Origin: Alphaproteobacteria bacterium
Lineage (GTDB): Bacteria; Pseudomonadota; Alphaproteobacteria; MPNO01; UBA830
Assembly (NCBI GenBank): GCA_022822405.1
Contig: JAJEBT010000171.1
Span: forward strand, 1-64,000
Reading direction: 5' to 3'
DNA: 64,000 bases
The notes beneath the pieces are model-generated. The model had not been told where the DNA came from and did no database searches. It saw only the letters and a program-made list of their open reading frames with translations. This document shows, in pieces, positions 52,104 to 60,304 of the stretch. Every line of letters starts with the position of its first letter. Within the stretch, counting starts at the first letter, position 1. A program made the translations under genes and the position numbers.

Positions 52104-52733
52104 TCAGCGCAGCCCGTCCTTGCCGACGACGTCTCCATCCTCGAGCCCGCCCGAGCGCGAATATATCCGCGGGCCGGTCGACATCGACTGTATCCAGACA
52201 ATCTCGTTGGCGCGCGGCGCATCGTTGATGCTGCACACCACCGTGTCGAAATGCGACCGGACATACGCCGCGTTGGCATGAGCAATGGGGACGTCGATCG
52301 CGCAACCCGGTCCGCCGACCTTCTTCGTCGAGGGCACGATTGCAGCCGATTTTTCCATGAGCTGCCGCATTCCGTAGCCGCCAGGTTCGTGCCACAACGC
52401 CGCGTGCTCAAGCTCGCCATTCTCGCCAACGACCGCCGCCTTGCCGTAGGCAGTGATACTGTCCGGGCCGCCGAGGACAGCCATCAGCTTCTTCGCCATC
52501 TCGATTCCCATCGGCTTTAGCTGGTCCATGAGGGGAAGGATGTCCTCCACATAACGCCCGGCATAGGGATTGTGGGTTACAGCCGCGATGTAGCCCTTGA
52601 ATTGCGGTGTTTCGGCCACCGGTCCAAACTCGTGCAGAACCTCCTCGACATGCATGACGAACTTGCGGACCTTGACGAGGTCGCCAAAGTCTCCTGGCTG
52701 CGCGGCTACCTCCGCGATTCTGGCATCATCCAT
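52104..52733 (-). CDS. Amino acid synthesis family protein (PF06684), second copy
   Basis: 209 aa, clearly related to the protein at 48.8 kb: THNPYAGRYVEDI, TAYGKAAVVGENGELEHAAL, VGGPGCAIDVPIAHANAAYV and a GGLEDGDVVGKDGLR end. The start ATG 52733 (MDDARIAEV) has GGGAG upstream; the track ORF adds 23 unlikely residues. It converges with the large Mo subunit (20 nt between stops) and is divergent from the alpha/beta hydrolase. The duplicate may make a heteromer or serve a later step. Confidence 0.78.
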   Translation of the reverse strand: MDDARIAEVAAQPGDFGDLVKVRKFVMHVEEVLHEFGPVAETPQFKGYIAAVTHNPYAGRYVEDILPLMDQLKPMGIEMAKKLMAVLGGPDSITAYGKAAVVGENGELEHAALWHEPGGYGMRQLMEKSAAIVPSTKKVGGPGCAIDVPIAHANAAYVRSHFDTVVCSINDAPRANEIVWIQSMSTGPRIYSRSGGLEDGDVVGKDGLR

Positions 52734-53027
52734 GCTCCGCTCCCTCGTTGACGCCCCGGAAAATTCCGGCTGGACGCGGGACCATATCAGAGTCTTCGCC
52801 ATGAGTCGTGCGCGGCCCCTCCCGCGGGATCCGGTGTTCGACAGCGCCGCAAGACGGAGTTGCGGAGGCGCCTGACACGACCAGTCGGCGAACCGCCGGC
52901 AGGCTTCGTACCCTGCTCGACCGACCCGGCAGGTCGCTGGGCAAATGCGGGCTTTCTGCCTTCATGCGCTCACGGCGCTATACTTGCCGCATTCCGAGCA
53001 GAATGGCGGTACAGGAAGGCACGAATC

Positions 53028-54074
53028 ATGGCGGAATGGGCATACCGGGAGTGCGAACATGTGTGTCGCGATTTCGTGTTCGCGAACGGCCAGACGCTCG
53101 ACTCGCTTCGCCTCCGCTATCTGACGATGGGAACCGAGAGGAAGGATGTCTCGGGCAGGAGCGCCAACGCGGTGCTTCTCCTCCACAACACCACCGGCTC
53201 GGCCAGAACCTGGCTCGAACCCGGCCTCGCCGACCGGCTGTTCGGTGCCGGACAGGTGCTCGATGTGTCGAGATACTTCGTGATCATCCCTGACATGCTG
53301 GGTTTCGGCGGATCGAGCAAGCCCAGCGACGGCCTGCGTTCCGATTTCCCGAACTATCGCTATGACGACCTGGTCGCCTCTACACACCAGCTGCTCACGG
53401 AGGGCCTCGGCGTAACCCGCCTGACACTTGTCCTCGGCCTGTCCATGGGTGGCATGCTCACCTGGATGTTCGGGGCGAGGTTCCCGGATCTCGTCGAGAT
53501 GCTGGTCCCCGTCGCGAGCCAGCCCGGCCCCATGAGCGGCCGCAACTGGATCCAGCGCCGCATATCGATCGAGGCCATCCGGAACGACCCCGAATGGAAC
53601 GGCGGACACTACGTGACCAACCCGTCGCGCTATGTCCGTACCGCACCGTTCAGCGCCCTGATGACGCAGAGCGTCGTGCGGCTCCAGGAGATCGCGCCGA
53701 CGCGCGAAGCTGCCGACCGCCACTACGAGGCGCTTGTCGAACGGGCGCGCCGGGGAGACGCCAACGATCGCCTCTACCAGATCGAAGCCTCCATGGACTA
53801 CGACCCGTCCGGCGATCTCGACAGGATCAGGGCGCGACTCCTTGCGATCAATTTCGAGGATGACGAGCTGAATCCGCCGGAACTTGGCGTCGTCGAGCCC
53901 GCGATCGCCAGGATTCCCGGCGCGCGGCAGATCCTGGTGCCCGCAAGCGAGCGGACGTTCGGCCACTACTCCACCCTCCACGCCGAACTCTGGGCGCCCC
54001 ACCTGCGCCAGTTCATGGAAGAGGATGATGCGCCCTCCGCAAGCTGGCGGGGCGTCGACCGCTCAAGCGGTTGA
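53028..54074 (+). CDS. Alpha/beta-hydrolase, homoserine O-acetyltransferase (MetX)-like
   Basis: 348 aa. Nucleophile GLSMGGM, Asp in NFEDDELNPPE and His in RTFGHYSTLH form the triad, in the MetX-like order. Many such proteins are acyl hydrolases rather than acyltransferases. ATG 53028 follows AGGAAGG. A GCTATACT box about 35 bp upstream could be a -10. It lies among N-heterocycle genes, so it may deacylate or hydrolyse a ring-opening product (NicD of aerobic nicotinate degradation is also an alpha/beta hydrolase, but similarity is not specific). Confidence 0.85.
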   Translation: MAEWAYRECEHVCRDFVFANGQTLDSLRLRYLTMGTERKDVSGRSANAVLLLHNTTGSARTWLEPGLADRLFGAGQVLDVSRYFVIIPDMLGFGGSSKPSDGLRSDFPNYRYDDLVASTHQLLTEGLGVTRLTLVLGLSMGGMLTWMFGARFPDLVEMLVPVASQPGPMSGRNWIQRRISIEAIRNDPEWNGGHYVTNPSRYVRTAPFSALMTQSVVRLQEIAPTREAADRHYEALVERARRGDANDRLYQIEASMDYDPSGDLDRIRARLLAINFEDDELNPPELGVVEPAIARIPGARQILVPASERTFGHYSTLHAELWAPHLRQFMEEDDAPSASWRGVDRSSG

Positions 54075-54088
54075 CGACCCGGCGCGTG

Positions 54089-54964
54089 TCACGGCGCGCT
54101 TGCCCCGCCTCCGGACAGCAACTTCGGAGGCGCAGCTCCGGCCACCCGGACCTCGCCGCCGAGCTTCAGCACGGCGCCAAGAACAAGGCCCCGTGCCACC
54201 ATGTCTGCCGCCCGGGCCCGACCGGCCTCGAGGGCCCCGCCCACTGCCGCCGGATCGAGTTCGCCGACGGCCGCGGTGACGAGGCGTTCGCCGAGATCCG
54301 TATCGGGATCCAGCGACGAGGCCGGCACCCGAGAGACCGCAGGATGATCGACATTGACGGCGTTGGCGACAAGCGTGGCCGCGACATCGGCTGCAGCGGC
54401 ACTGTCCGCAAGGACGGTCACTGCATCCGCTATTCCGAGGGAGTGGCTGCGTCCGCGCCAGCCACTTGTCGCCACGCCTCCAATGCCGAAATCGGCATGA
54501 ATTTCGGCAGCGCCCTCGATCGCGGGGCGTTCGACATTGTCAACGATGCCAAGACGCAGGCTTTCCCCGGGCTCCAGGTGCAAGGCTATATCACCGGAAT
54601 TGTTGACATAGGCCCTGGAGATACGGCGGCCCGCCACCAGCGCCTCCTTGATCTCGTCGGCTACCGCCCCGGCAACCGCCGCCATCGGCGTGACGAATCC
54701 CTGCCGGTGCGGCCGGACGGCGTCCACCATGCGGGCCGCCACCCGACCCGCCGGAGTCCAGCCGTCAGCAGGAACCTCCTGGCGGAGCCGTGGCAGCTCC
54801 CGGACGAGTTCTTCCAGCACTGTTGCAAACCGGTCCCGCGCCTGCCCGTATGCGCGGCGAACCTCACCGGGCGTGGCGAAAACCTCGATCACCAGATCAA
54901 TGGGGCCGTGCTGCAGATGCAGTCGGCGCCCGTCGCCGAGCAGCCGCGCCTGGGGACCTGTCAC
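54089..54964 (-). CDS. UPF0280 family protein (ApbE-like fold)
   Basis: About 291 aa from GTG 54964. Family motifs are LHLQHGPIDLVIEVF, ARDRFATVLEELVRELPRLR, FVTPMAAVAGAVADEI and RAYVNNSGDIALHL. Structural classification places UPF0280 in the ApbE-like superfamily, which includes the FMN transferase ApbE, but no activity is established. The track ORF starts inside the reductase gene; the GTG lies about 60 nt after the reductase stop. It is the last gene of the FAD/Mo/reductase operon. A role in flavin handling or maturation of that reductase is a testable guess. Confidence 0.82.
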   Translation of the reverse strand: MTGPQARLLGDGRRLHLQHGPIDLVIEVFATPGEVRRAYGQARDRFATVLEELVRELPRLRQEVPADGWTPAGRVAARMVDAVRPHRQGFVTPMAAVAGAVADEIKEALVAGRRISRAYVNNSGDIALHLEPGESLRLGIVDNVERPAIEGAAEIHADFGIGGVATSGWRGRSHSLGIADAVTVLADSAAAADVAATLVANAVNVDHPAVSRVPASSLDPDTDLGERLVTAAVGELDPAAVGGALEAGRARAADMVARGLVLGAVLKLGGEVRVAGAAPPKLLSGGGASAP

Positions 54965-55022
54965 CGCCCGGATCCGATTGACCGCCGCATGGCTGCCAGC
55001 GCCGCGGCAGCCGACGCCTTCG

Positions 55023-56525
55023 CTAGAGGTTGTCCGGCATCGGTTGTTTCTGCAGCGGCCACGGGTTCTGCCCGGCCCACGGAATCGGGCGCACGCCATG
55101 GGGGCTTCCCGACGAGAGCGCCTCGTCGAGGGGCCGGATATGCTCCGTGTAGCCGCCGAGCGCGACATATTCCTCGCGCGGCATGGTGAATTCGATCGGC
55201 GCGACCAGCGCCGGGGTCGGCACATAGCCAAACGAATTGGCCGGGGTGCGCGTGACATCGACCATCACGGTGATGCCGCCGCCCGGCCAGACATAGGCCG
55301 GAGCGCCGCCGCAGGTTACGCGCGTGCGCAACTCCCGCACCGATCGTGTCAGCCGCACCGGGTTCACGGTAACGCCGGCGCGGAGCGAACCTCCGGCACC
55401 GCCCATGAACAGCACGGTGCAGAGAGCCGGTTCGCAGTTCTCGCCGATCCGGTCGACGGAGACCCTCAACTCCTCCGGCATTTCCGCCGGCACCGGCTTC
55501 AGATCGTCATCGAGCAGGTAGTACGCATGATCCTCCCCGGTCGTACTGACCATGAGAAGGCGCAGCCCCGGCCAGGCCGTCTTCGGGTCGATCCGCTCGA
55601 TGATCGACAGCGGCTCGGTGATGTCGGTGCCGCCCCAGCCGCTTCCCGGCTCGGCCACCTGGAAATAACGCCCCGGCGTGGACCTGCGACCGACGACGCG
55701 GATGCCCGCCGCCGGCATGTCGAGGAATTTCCCCGACTGGTGTTCGGTGAGAACCCCCGTGATGTGATCGTCGACGACAATGACCTCGTCCACATGGCCG
55801 TGCCACTGGAGCGCGAAGATGCCTATGGTGGCGGATCCGCAGCCGACCCGCATGCGTTCCTCGCGGACGCTGTCGATGACCGGCGGCTGTCCGGCCTGGA
55901 CCGTCAGCGCCGCACCGTCGTCGATGGTCATGTCGACAGCCTCGCCGTTGCAGAGAGCGAGCATCGCCGCGCAGGTCACGTTGCCTTCCTTCTTGCTGCC
56001 ACCGGTCAGGTGGCGAACGCCACCGAGCGCCAGCATCTGGGATCCGTACTCGGCCGTCGTCACATGTCCGATCTGCTCGCCGTCGACGCGCACCGCGGCC
56101 GGTTCGGGACCGATATAGCGGTCGGTATCGATCTTCACCTTGATGCCGCAATAGCTGAAGATTCCCTCCGAGACCACCGTCACCATGTCGACGCCGCGGT
56201 GCTCCGAAGAGACGATGAAGGGCGCCGGCTTGTAGTCCGGATAGGTCGTCGTCGCCCCGATTCCGGTGACGAAAGATGGCCGCTCGAAGCTGAGTGTGCC
56301 ATCCCATTCACTGTCGGGCGGCAGGAACGGCACCAGATCTCCGTGGCCGTCGACCACCTGCTGGGTCACAACCAGCGGATCCATGCGCGTCAGCGCGCCC
56401 CCGACATTGCCGTAGCGGTTGCATGCGCCCGTCTTGCCATCACGAATCCGGCAGAGTACCGGACAGGCGTCGCAGGTGATGATAGGGGCCGCCGTCCCGG
56501 CCCCGTCAGGTGTCGCATCGCTCAC
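55023..56525 (-). CDS. hnr: 6-hydroxynicotinate reductase-like iron-sulfur protein
   Basis: 500 aa, no membrane segments. The N-terminus has C18-x2-C21-x3-C25-x9-C35 (CDACPVLCRIRDGKTGAC), suited to an Fe-S cluster, then NRYGN. Further blocks are GIFSYCGIKVKIDTDRY, TCAAMLALCNGE, RMRVGCGSATIGIF, and the C-terminal VWPGGGITVMVDV. These match the family annotated as 6-hydroxynicotinate reductase, known from E. barkeri, where the enzyme uses reduced ferredoxin to make 1,4,5,6-tetrahydro-6-oxonicotinate. The ATG overlaps the upstream Mo-enzyme stop (ATGA). Its place between a hydroxylase and an enamidase pathway supports the call; the substrate could be another hydroxylated N-ring. Confidence 0.78.
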   Translation of the reverse strand: MSDATPDGAGTAAPIITCDACPVLCRIRDGKTGACNRYGNVGGALTRMDPLVVTQQVVDGHGDLVPFLPPDSEWDGTLSFERPSFVTGIGATTTYPDYKPAPFIVSSEHRGVDMVTVVSEGIFSYCGIKVKIDTDRYIGPEPAAVRVDGEQIGHVTTAEYGSQMLALGGVRHLTGGSKKEGNVTCAAMLALCNGEAVDMTIDDGAALTVQAGQPPVIDSVREERMRVGCGSATIGIFALQWHGHVDEVIVVDDHITGVLTEHQSGKFLDMPAAGIRVVGRRSTPGRYFQVAEPGSGWGGTDITEPLSIIERIDPKTAWPGLRLLMVSTTGEDHAYYLLDDDLKPVPAEMPEELRVSVDRIGENCEPALCTVLFMGGAGGSLRAGVTVNPVRLTRSVRELRTRVTCGGAPAYVWPGGGITVMVDVTRTPANSFGYVPTPALVAPIEFTMPREEYVALGGYTEHIRPLDEALSSGSPHGVRPIPWAGQNPWPLQKQPMPDNL

Positions 56526-59272
56526 TGTCTGTCTCCTCCGGCCGCGAGCAGCGCTGCGCGGACCCGGTCCGGCGTGGCCGGCGCCCTTTTCATGCGCACG
56601 CCCGTGGCATGGTAGATGGCGCCGAAGATCGCCGGCGCCGTCGGAATGAGCGCCGGTTCCCCGATGCCCTTGGCACCATAAGGTCCCGTCGGCTCGGGGT
56701 CCTCGATCAGGAAGACCTCGACCGGCGGCATGTCACCGAACGTGGGTATCAGGTAGTCGTGCAGGTTCTCGGTCCGGCCCGGAATGAACTCCTCCATGAG
56801 CGCGAGACCCAGACCCTGGGCGACGCCGCCGTGTATCTGGCCCTCTACCTGCGCCGGATTGATCGCTGCGCCCATGTCGTGCGCAGCCCAGATACGGCGC
56901 ACGTGGACGGTGCCGAGCTCGGTGTCGACCTCGACCTCCGCCGCCTGGGCGCCGAAGCCGTAGGTGGCATAGGGATTGCCCTGCCCCATTTCGTCGAGCG
57001 GTGTCGTCGGCGGATCGAAGGTTGCCTCGCCGAACAGGACGTTGCCGTGCGGCTTGTCCGCGGGCAGTGCGGCAAGATCGATCTCGCGCTCGGCGTCGCC
57101 ATCGCGCACCAGCAGCCGGCCATCGCCGAACTCGATGGCCGCGCCTTCCCCGACATTCGCGAGCCGCAGGATCTGCGACCGCAGGTCCATGCCGGCCAGC
57201 ATCGCCGCCTTGCCCGAGACATAGGCCTGGCGCGACGCGGAGCTCTTGCCTGCATCGGCCGTCAGATCGGTGTCGCCCCAGACCAGTTGGACCCTGTCCA
57301 TCGCGATGCCGAGGCCGTCGGCGGCCACCTGCACCATTGTTGTGTTGGTGCCCTGGCCGATGTCCTGGGCGCCCGAATAGAGCGTCACCGAACCGTCGGG
57401 CCCAAGCCCGACATGCATGGTCGACGGGTTGCTCATCGACGTGTTGCCGCATCCGTACCACATGCAGCCGACGCCGACGCCGCGCCGCGTCACGCCGTCG
57501 CTCTCGGCGTTGAAGGCGTCGGCCGCGGCGCGCGCCTTGCGCCACGGCGCCTGCAGCGCCTCCAGGCACTGGTCGAGGCCGGCGCTGTGCTTCAGCACCT
57601 GTCCGGTGCAGGTTTCCTGCCCCTTGCGTATGGCGTTGCGCAGACGGAAGTCCAGCGGATCCATGCCGATCCGCTCGGCCATTGTGTCCATCAGCGTCTC
57701 GTGGGCTATCGCCGCCTGCGGAATGCCGAAACCCCTGAAGGCCCCGGCCGGGGGCCCGTTGGTGAACACCGCCCGCGATCTCGCTTCCACATTGGGAACC
57801 AGATACGGGCCGGTGGCGTGGACCGGCACCCGGTCCTTGACGGTCATTCCCCAGGAAATGTAGGCGCCGGTGTCGAAATCGCCCTGCATCTCGTAGGCCA
57901 CGAGGTCGCCGTCACGGGTGCAGCCGTAACGTCCCGTGATCCGCGACGGGTGGCGCTTGGTCGTCGCCGCCATCGATTCGAGACGGTTCCACGTGCTGCG
58001 CACCGGGCGGTCGAGCAGCCAGGCGGCGAGGCCGATCGGAATCTGCACGCTAAGGTCGAGCTTGCCGCCGAACCCGCCGCCGCAGGCGCTCGGAATGATG
58101 CGCACGTCCTCGGGCGCAATGCCGAGAATGTTGGCCATCTCGTCACGATCCATGTAGGGCGACTGGGTGGTGACCGTCACTTCGAGGCGGTCGCCGACGC
58201 GACGCGCCCAACCTGCCTCAGGCTCGATATAGGCATGCTCCACGAAGCCGGTCTCGAAGCTGTCCTCGACGACGACATCGGCCTTCGCCATCGCCGCGGC
58301 GGCATCGCGCTTGCGGACATGGCCACGCGCATAGACGTTCCCGGGGTGGTGTTCATGGATCCGGTGGGCGCCGTCGCGGAGCGCACCGTCGATTCCGAAA
58401 ACGGGTTGCCGGACCTCGTAGGCGATCGGCACCTCCTCGTCGCGGATGCCGAAGACCGCCCCTTGGTCGCCGACGAGGGCGACCACGGCCTCGCCGATGA
58501 AGCGCACCTCATCGACGGCGAATGCCGGCTGGTCCTTGATGTGGGGATAGACTCCGAAGCCGTTGACGCCGGGGACATCGGCTGCCGTCAGTACCCGCAC
58601 CAGCCCCGGATGGGCGGAATGGAGCGGCCCGAAATCGCCCAGCGTGAAGGTCGCGCTGGCATGCGGCGAACGCACCACCCGGACCCACAGCGCATCGGGC
58701 GGCGCGGCATCCGCGCCGTAGAGCTCCGAGCCGTCGACCTTGCGGATACCATCGGTCTTGAGCGCCGGCGCCCCCATGGCCTCGCCGGGTCCCGGAACAA
58801 CGATCTCCAGCGCTTCCGGGCGCGCGGCATGGTGCACGGCATCGACGATCTTCTGATAGCCCGTGCAGCGGCACAATACGCCGCCCATGGCGTCGAGTAT
58901 CTCTTCGCGGCACGGTTCGGGATTGGCCCGGAACAGGCTCGCAGCCGCCATCAGCATTCCCGGCGTGCAGATGCCGCACTGGGCCGCGCCGTGGTGGTGG
59001 AACGCCTGCTGGAGCGCCGACAGCCGGCCGTCCCCGGCGCACAGGCCCTCCACGGTGGTGACCTCGCGCCCGGCGACCTGCGCCACCGGGGTCATGCAGG
59101 CGCAGACCTGCTCGCCGTCGACAAGCACCGTGCAGGCGCCGCAGTCGCCGGCATCGCAGCCGACCTTCGTGCCGGTAAGGCCGACGACGTCGCGCAGCAC
59201 GTTGGCCAGCCGGCTGACCGGCTCCACCGCAACCTCGGCGGGCCGGCCGTTCAGCGTGAACGAAACCGTCAT
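56522..59272 (-). CDS. Molybdenum hydroxylase with 2Fe-2S domain fused to the molybdopterin-binding subunit
   Basis: 916 aa. Residues 1-150 form the small subunit: C39, C44, C47 and C57 for one [2Fe-2S] cluster, and C99, C102, C134 and C136 for the other. From about 165 follows the large subunit with VRSPHASATFTLGD, ACGGGFGGKLDL, PAGAFRGFGIPQ and the catalytic Glu in GAKGIGEPALIP. It hydroxylates an N-heteroaromatic using water, passing electrons through Fe-S to FAD. It overlaps the FAD subunit gene upstream and the reductase gene downstream by ATGA each. In E. barkeri the nicotinate hydroxylase has four separate subunits, so this fusion is a different layout. Confidence 0.93.
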   Translation of the reverse strand: MTVSFTLNGRPAEVAVEPVSRLANVLRDVVGLTGTKVGCDAGDCGACTVLVDGEQVCACMTPVAQVAGREVTTVEGLCAGDGRLSALQQAFHHHGAAQCGICTPGMLMAAASLFRANPEPCREEILDAMGGVLCRCTGYQKIVDAVHHAARPEALEIVVPGPGEAMGAPALKTDGIRKVDGSELYGADAAPPDALWVRVVRSPHASATFTLGDFGPLHSAHPGLVRVLTAADVPGVNGFGVYPHIKDQPAFAVDEVRFIGEAVVALVGDQGAVFGIRDEEVPIAYEVRQPVFGIDGALRDGAHRIHEHHPGNVYARGHVRKRDAAAAMAKADVVVEDSFETGFVEHAYIEPEAGWARRVGDRLEVTVTTQSPYMDRDEMANILGIAPEDVRIIPSACGGGFGGKLDLSVQIPIGLAAWLLDRPVRSTWNRLESMAATTKRHPSRITGRYGCTRDGDLVAYEMQGDFDTGAYISWGMTVKDRVPVHATGPYLVPNVEARSRAVFTNGPPAGAFRGFGIPQAAIAHETLMDTMAERIGMDPLDFRLRNAIRKGQETCTGQVLKHSAGLDQCLEALQAPWRKARAAADAFNAESDGVTRRGVGVGCMWYGCGNTSMSNPSTMHVGLGPDGSVTLYSGAQDIGQGTNTTMVQVAADGLGIAMDRVQLVWGDTDLTADAGKSSASRQAYVSGKAAMLAGMDLRSQILRLANVGEGAAIEFGDGRLLVRDGDAEREIDLAALPADKPHGNVLFGEATFDPPTTPLDEMGQGNPYATYGFGAQAAEVEVDTELGTVHVRRIWAAHDMGAAINPAQVEGQIHGGVAQGLGLALMEEFIPGRTENLHDYLIPTFGDMPPVEVFLIEDPEPTGPYGAKGIGEPALIPTAPAIFGAIYHATGVRMKRAPATPDRVRAALLAAGGDRQ

Positions 59273-60117
59273 CGCACCTCTCCATTTGCCAGCTCGCCGA
59301 CGGCCCGGCGCACGATCGTCACTGCCGCGTCCATCCTGTATTCCGCGGTTCCGCGCACGTCGTCAATCGGTGAAAGCGGAGCGACATGGTCCGCGCCGAC
59401 GTGATCGGCCAGCCGGCCGTCCACGGGCCGTCCGGCCAGCGCCTGTTCGAGGCCGGGAAGGCGCCGCGCCACCTCAGAGCAGGATCCGACGGCAATGCGC
59501 AGGCCCGCAACGGTGCCGTCGGCGGCCCGCTCGAGGATTGCGGCGACCATGGCGATCGAGATCACCAGATACTTCCGCGCGCCGAGCTTGATGAAGGTGC
59601 TCGTCGCTTCCCCGACGGGCTTCGGCACCTCGATCCCGACCACCATCTCGTCGGGCCGGCGCGCCGTCCGGCGGTTGCCGAGAATGAACTCCGGGAGCTC
59701 CAGGCTGCGCGTGGCGTCGGCCGAGGCCAAGACCACGCGCGCATCCATGGCCATCAGGCAGGGAACCCCGTCGGCCGCCGGCGACGCGTTGCAGAGGTTT
59801 CCAGCGACGGTGCCTGCATTCTGCACCTGGACGCCGCCGACCTCGCGCGCGGCGAGCTTGAGCGTGCGGAACCAGCCGGGCAGGTCGGCGCGGAGGATGT
59901 CGGTCCAGGTCGTCAGCGCGCCGATCAGGTGGTGGTCGCCGCGATCGGCGATGCCACGAAGCGAGTCCAGTCCGGTCACGTCGAGTATGTTATGGTCGAG
60001 CGGACGGCCTACCCTCGCGGGATAGTAGTCGGTGCCTCCGGCAACTATGACCCGCTCGCCGTCCGCAAGCGCGGCGAGCGCCTCGTCGAGACGGGAGGGT
60101 CGCAGATAGGAAGACAT
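59269..60117 (-). CDS. FAD-binding subunit of the molybdenum hydroxylase
   Basis: 282 aa, CoxM/XdhB-type: SSYLRPSRLDEALAAL start, FAD pyrophosphate loop VIVAGGTDYYP, QNAGTVAGNLCNASPAAD, and a C-terminal CO-dehydrogenase-flavoprotein domain (YRMDAAVTIVRRAV). It passes electrons from the Fe-S clusters to NAD+ or another acceptor. The start is ATG 60117; the track ORF wrongly runs into the korA leader. It is first gene of the five-gene - strand operon and divergent from korA. A promoter candidate lies at 60157-60185. Confidence 0.92.
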   Translation of the reverse strand: MSSYLRPSRLDEALAALADGERVIVAGGTDYYPARVGRPLDHNILDVTGLDSLRGIADRGDHHLIGALTTWTDILRADLPGWFRTLKLAAREVGGVQVQNAGTVAGNLCNASPAADGVPCLMAMDARVVLASADATRSLELPEFILGNRRTARRPDEMVVGIEVPKPVGEATSTFIKLGARKYLVISIAMVAAILERAADGTVAGLRIAVGSCSEVARRLPGLEQALAGRPVDGRLADHVGADHVAPLSPIDDVRGTAEYRMDAAVTIVRRAVGELANGEVR

Positions 60118-60156
60118 CGGGCGTTGCGCCGTTTTCGGGATTGAAGACACGCGGCT

Positions 60157-60185
60157 CATATACACCGGCATCGGGAACATGCCAA
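60157..60185 (-). promoter_or_regulatory. Promoter candidate of the hydroxylase/reductase operon
   Basis: On the - strand TTGGCA, exactly 17 nt, then TATATG, 40 bp before the FAD-subunit ATG. It is back-to-back with the korA promoter. Confidence 0.45.
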
Positions 60186-60222
60186 ATTCGCCTCCCCTGC
60201 TCTCGCCGAATCGCGGCATGGC

Positions 60223-60249
60223 TTGACCCCGCCATCCGCGCGCTATAGC
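60223..60249 (+). promoter_or_regulatory. Promoter of korAB (alphaproteobacterial housekeeping type)
   Basis: TTGACCC, a 12-nt spacer, then GCTATAGC, matching TTGACGS-N10-14-GCTANAWC at all but two bases. The predicted leader to the korA ATG is about 48 nt. This is the best promoter match in the window. Confidence 0.68.
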
Positions 60250-60304
60250 TTGGCTGCGGGCCTTTGCCGGCCCGCCATCCTGACACGGAGTTTCGGACGT
60301 AAAC

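Noticed and set aside
54648-56615. 655-aa + strand ORF opposite UPF0280 and the reductase
   Set aside because: Arg/Ala-rich shadow without domains; both genes beneath it are well supported.
56510-59404. 964-aa + strand ORF opposite the Mo hydroxylase
   Set aside because: Antisense shadow; the - strand frame has all Fe-S cysteines and Mo-enzyme motifs.
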